Under the pieces are notes generated by a model. It was not told where the DNA came from. It searched no databases and saw only the letters and a program-made list of their open reading frames with translations. A stretch of 23,029 nt of DNA from a virus: positions 1 through 23,029 of the IMG/VR virus record IMGVR_UViG_3300031621_001289; one strand, 5' to 3'. Below are positions 21,018-23,029 of the stretch, in pieces; the stretch's first letter is position 1; every line of letters starts with the position of its first letter. The position numbers and the translations under genes are program-made.

Positions 21018-21052
21018 AGCCTCTAGTAATTAATTTTATTAGAGGCTTTTTT
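21018..21052 (+). terminator. Intrinsic terminator, 10 bases before tRNA-Trp
   Basis: AGCCTCTA (21018-21025) pairs with TAGAGGCT (21040-21047). Four more pairs, one G-T, extend the stem and leave a six-base loop. T-run TTTTT follows. Textbook terminator, oddly placed inside the apparent tRNA transcription unit. Confidence 0.88.
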
Positions 21053-21062
21053 ATGAATTTAT

Positions 21063-21147
21063 GCCGGTCCGCTACAGTTGGAGAGGTAGGTTGGTCTCCA
21101 AAACCAATGCTTAGGCTTATAGAGTTCGAATCTCTAGACCGGTGCCA
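21063..21147 (+). tRNA. tRNA-Trp, anticodon CCA, with enlarged variable region
   Basis: Acceptor GCCGGTC pairs with GACCGGT (one G-T), followed by G and encoded CCA. The D-arm is CTAC/GTAG and the anticodon arm TTGGT-CTCCAAA-ACCAA, the usual Trp sequence around CCA. T-arm is TAGAG-TTCGAAT-CTCTA. Between anticodon and T-arm are 12 bases (21108-21119, TGCTTAGGCTTA) instead of the usual four or five, making the gene 85 bases long. Confidence 0.92.
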
Positions 21148-21152
21148 AATAT

Positions 21153-21236
21153 GGGCGGTATGTTACAAGGTGTGACAGGGGACTGTAAATCCTCCGCGGA
21201 GACGCACGCCAGGTTCGATTCCTGGACCGCCCACCA
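21153..21236 (+). tRNA. tRNA-Tyr, anticodon GUA
   Basis: Acceptor GGGCGGT pairs with ACCGCCC, then A and encoded CCA. The anticodon arm GGGGA-CTGTAAA-TCCTC gives GUA, with a long class II variable arm as expected for bacterial tyrosine tRNA and T-arm CCAGG-TTCGATT-CCTGG. Five bases after tRNA-Trp, so they are processed from one transcript. Confidence 0.97.
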
Positions 21237-21244
21237 AATACTTC

Positions 21245-21273
21245 TTGACTTCTATAATAGAATGTAGTAAGTT
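21245..21273 (+). promoter_or_regulatory. Possible sigma70-type promoter TTGACT before the 64-residue gene
   Basis: TTGACT at 21245-21250 with TAAGTT 17 bases on; the -10 is poor. A perfect TATAAT at 21253-21258 is too close to this -35 and has no -35 of its own. Confidence 0.4.
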
Positions 21274-21307
21274 ACATGTAATGCAAAACAACAAAGAAGA
21301 AATTAAT

Positions 21308-21502
21308 ATGAAGAAAAAGATGATCATACTACAAAAAGGTCTATGTAGTGTTTCTATTACTGGATCAAAAAAAGATCCTAAAACACTGTTTGATTTCTGG
21401 GAAGACATTGAATGGCAATTTTCAATGGAGTTTGATGGAGATACTGAAGCAGAACAAAAATACCAAGATCTACTCGAAGAAGGCTTTGAAATTTTTGATT
21501 AA
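21308..21502 (+). CDS. Small acidic phage protein
   Basis: 64 residues from the ATG at 21308 (AAGAAG upstream). The frame extends 5' to a TTG that coincides with a promoter-like box and is not used as the start. MKKKMIILQKGLCSVSI looks like a first beta strand; FDFWEDIEWQFSMEFDGD and EAEQKYQDLLEEGFEIFD are acidic and aromatic. A soluble protein, perhaps DNA mimic-like in charge, but no family is recognised. It lies nine bases before the ligase. Confidence 0.65.
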   Translation: MKKKMIILQKGLCSVSITGSKKDPKTLFDFWEDIEWQFSMEFDGDTEAEQKYQDLLEEGFEIFD

Positions 21503-21511
21503 GGAAATGTT

Positions 21512-22825
21512 ATGAGAACACAACCGCACCAAATTATCCACAGACTTGAAGCAGACAACTCGCGTCTTGCTAAAGAATCTATTATCAAAGACGCAATGAC
21601 AGAAGGGTTAGATGAATTTTTCAAAGGTGTACAAATGGCACTCGACCCGCTTGTAACATATGGTGTTAAACAGGTTCCAGAGGCAACAGTAAATGGCCAA
21701 GGGCTTGCATGGCCAGTGTTTTTAGAACTAGCTAATAAACTTATTGCAAGAGAACTTACAGGACATGCTGCACGAGATGCTATTGAATTAACAATGAATA
21801 TTGCCACTACTAAGCAATGGAATATGTTTTATCGACGAATCTTAATCAAAGACTTGCGATGCGGCACAAGCGAAAAGACTGTAAACAAAGTAGCCAAGCA
21901 GTTTCCACAATATACAATTCCAACATTTACTTGTTCGTTAGCACATGATTCAGCTAAACATGAAAAGAAAATGTCGGGCAAAAAACAAATTGAAATTAAG
22001 CTTGACGGTGTACGTGTTATTACTATTGTACGTGGTAATAAAGTAGAAATGTTTAGCCGTAACGGAAAACAGTTCCATAACTTTGGACATATTATTACAG
22101 AAATTGAAGCAGTACTAGCAGTTAACCCGGCTCCATATGATTTAGTTTTGGATGGCGAAGTAATGAGTGCAGACTTCCAAGACCTTATGAAGCAACTACA
22201 TCGTAAAGATGGTAAGCAATCTACTGATGCTGTACTACACTTATTTGATATGCTTCCACTAGATAAATTTAAAGAAGGCACATGGGATAAGCCTCAATCA
22301 ACTCGTAGTCTTTATACATCGCACTGGGTACGTGATAATGCAGAACAATTGGCGCATGTACAAGCACTTGATTGGGAAGACGTTGACTTGGATACACCAG
22401 AAGGGCAAGAACGCTTTGTACAGTTAAATAAAGCAGCCGTAGACGGTGGCTATGAAGGAGTTATGATCAAGGATATCGATGCACCATATGAATGTAAGCG
22501 TACACATTCTTGGCTTAAAGCAAAACCATTTATTGAAGTAACGCTGGAGGTAATTGAAGTTGAAGAAGGCACAGGACGAAACAAAGGAAAACTCGGCGCT
22601 GTTGTTTGCAGTGGCACGGATGACGGGAAAGACATTAGGGTTAATGTTGGCAGCGGCTTTACGGATGATAACCGATCCAGTTTTTGGTCTAGGCGTGATG
22701 CTCTTATTGGTCAGTTGGTGGAAGTTCGGGCCGATGCCATAACACAGAATCAAGATAAAACATATAGTTTAAGATTTCCTAGATTTAAAACATTTCGAGG
22801 ATTTGAACCAGGTGAGAAGATCTAA
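21512..22825 (+). CDS. ATP-dependent DNA ligase (T4 gp30-like)
   Basis: Seals nicks in phage DNA during replication and repair. 437 residues, between T7 (359) and T4 (487) ligases. An N-terminal helical domain (1-140) precedes the nucleotidyltransferase core. Motif I is KLDGVR with adenylated Lys163, the same position range as T4 Lys159. FSRNGK follows, then motif III DGE with Glu216, motif IV EGVMIKD (315-321), and motif V WLKAK (334-338). The C-terminal OB domain ends LRFPRFKTFRGFEPGEKI, matching motif VI. All catalytic residues are present. It is preceded by the small acidic gene and overlaps the next start as TAATG. The best single gene for the T4-like assignment. Confidence 0.96.
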   Translation: MRTQPHQIIHRLEADNSRLAKESIIKDAMTEGLDEFFKGVQMALDPLVTYGVKQVPEATVNGQGLAWPVFLELANKLIARELTGHAARDAIELTMNIATTKQWNMFYRRILIKDLRCGTSEKTVNKVAKQFPQYTIPTFTCSLAHDSAKHEKKMSGKKQIEIKLDGVRVITIVRGNKVEMFSRNGKQFHNFGHIITEIEAVLAVNPAPYDLVLDGEVMSADFQDLMKQLHRKDGKQSTDAVLHLFDMLPLDKFKEGTWDKPQSTRSLYTSHWVRDNAEQLAHVQALDWEDVDLDTPEGQERFVQLNKAAVDGGYEGVMIKDIDAPYECKRTHSWLKAKPFIEVTLEVIEVEEGTGRNKGKLGAVVCSGTDDGKDIRVNVGSGFTDDNRSSFWSRRDALIGQLVEVRADAITQNQDKTYSLRFPRFKTFRGFEPGEKI

Positions 22826-22980
22826 TGATAAAATGGTATGATACATTAATTACAGTACTATGGGCATGGGTACTCCTTAATCTATTCTTTGTTCCGTACA
22901 TTGGACCGTTACTTGCATACGGTATGTGGGAAGCATGGGATTACTATTGTAAGTATAGATTATCGCAAGAACATGGTTGA
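22825..22980 (+). CDS. 51-residue membrane protein
   Basis: Starts in the ligase stop (TAATG). MIKWYDTLITVLWAWVLLNL and FFVPYIGPLLAYGMWEAW form one or two membrane helices, followed by a basic, polar end (YCKYRLSQEHG). Tryptophan-rich for its size. The final GGT-TGA overlaps the -35 box of the next promoter. Unknown function. Confidence 0.68.
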   Translation: MIKWYDTLITVLWAWVLLNLFFVPYIGPLLAYGMWEAWDYYCKYRLSQEHG

Positions 22981-23005
22981 CAAAATAGATGTATAACTAT
23001 ATAGT
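22977..23005 (+). promoter_or_regulatory. Sigma70-type promoter TTGACA-17-TATAGT at window end
   Basis: TTGACA (22977-22982) overlapping the preceding stop, 17 bases, TATAGT (23000-23005). It drives genes beyond the window. Confidence 0.8.
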
Positions 23006-23029
23006 AGTATTAAGTTAAACACACAGAGG

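Noticed and set aside
21163-21408. Minus-strand 81-residue frame over the tRNA-Tyr gene
   Set aside because: Contains the familiar spurious peptide pattern made by translating tRNA genes in reverse (GGPGIEPGV); it lies over a clear tRNA.
21829-22281. Minus-strand frame of 150 residues
   Set aside because: Opposite the ligase core motifs; no independent coding signs.

Overview
The window reads as part of a T4-like marine tailed phage (myovirus), probably one infecting a SAR11-type or other marine alphaproteobacterium. The DNA is AT-rich. Genes are short, tightly packed and often overlap by ATGA or TAATG. Phage-type genes include a T4 gp30-like ATP-dependent DNA ligase, a T4 gp1-like deoxynucleotide kinase, three 2-oxoglutarate/Fe(II) oxygenases and many tiny proteins, and T4-late-promoter-like ATAAATA boxes precede several genes. 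No capsid, tail, terminase or polymerase gene lies here, so the phage assignment rests on gene style and gene set. Family calls are recognised from memory of the families; no database search was run.

Region 1 (1-2926) holds proteostasis and bilin genes: the 3' half of dnaK, hsp20, clpS, a heme oxygenase and a ferredoxin-dependent bilin reductase of PcyX/PcyA type. The last three are translationally coupled, and the enzyme pair should convert heme to biliverdin and then to a reduced bilin.

Region 2 (2939-10336) looks like a cell-surface and signalling module. It holds CsgF, CsgG (the curli secretion pore lipoprotein), two secreted curlin-like repeat proteins, a FecR-domain protein between them, three small proteins, and a 681-residue CHASE2-transmembrane-class III adenylate cyclase.

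Region 3 (10373-11794, minus strand) is an island of six small genes, several encoding single-pass membrane proteins, including a paralog pair and one 37-residue protein. It diverges from the plus-strand genes at a pair of back-to-back ATAAATA motifs.

Region 4 (11877-16149) carries an AbrB-like protein, translation factor IF-1, a HExxH metalloprotease, a TilS-like PP-loop protein, the dNMP kinase and a run of small phage genes.

Region 5 (16184-20866) carries tRNA-Leu(UAG), an FkbM-type methyltransferase, a two-helix membrane protein, a secreted BMP-family (PnrA-like) substrate-binding protein and three oxygenases in a row.

Region 6 (20867-23029) carries a promoter, a possible leader peptide and a strong terminator placed directly before tRNA-Trp(CCA) and tRNA-Tyr(GUA), then a small protein, DNA ligase and a 51-residue membrane protein.

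Two promoter types are visible: sigma70-like TTGACA-17-TATAGT boxes, several with the -35 box overlapping a stop codon, and T4-late-like ATAAATA boxes. The gene set suggests a phage that refits its host at several levels: protein quality control, translation (IF-1, TilS, three tRNAs), nutrient capture, the cell surface and cAMP signalling.
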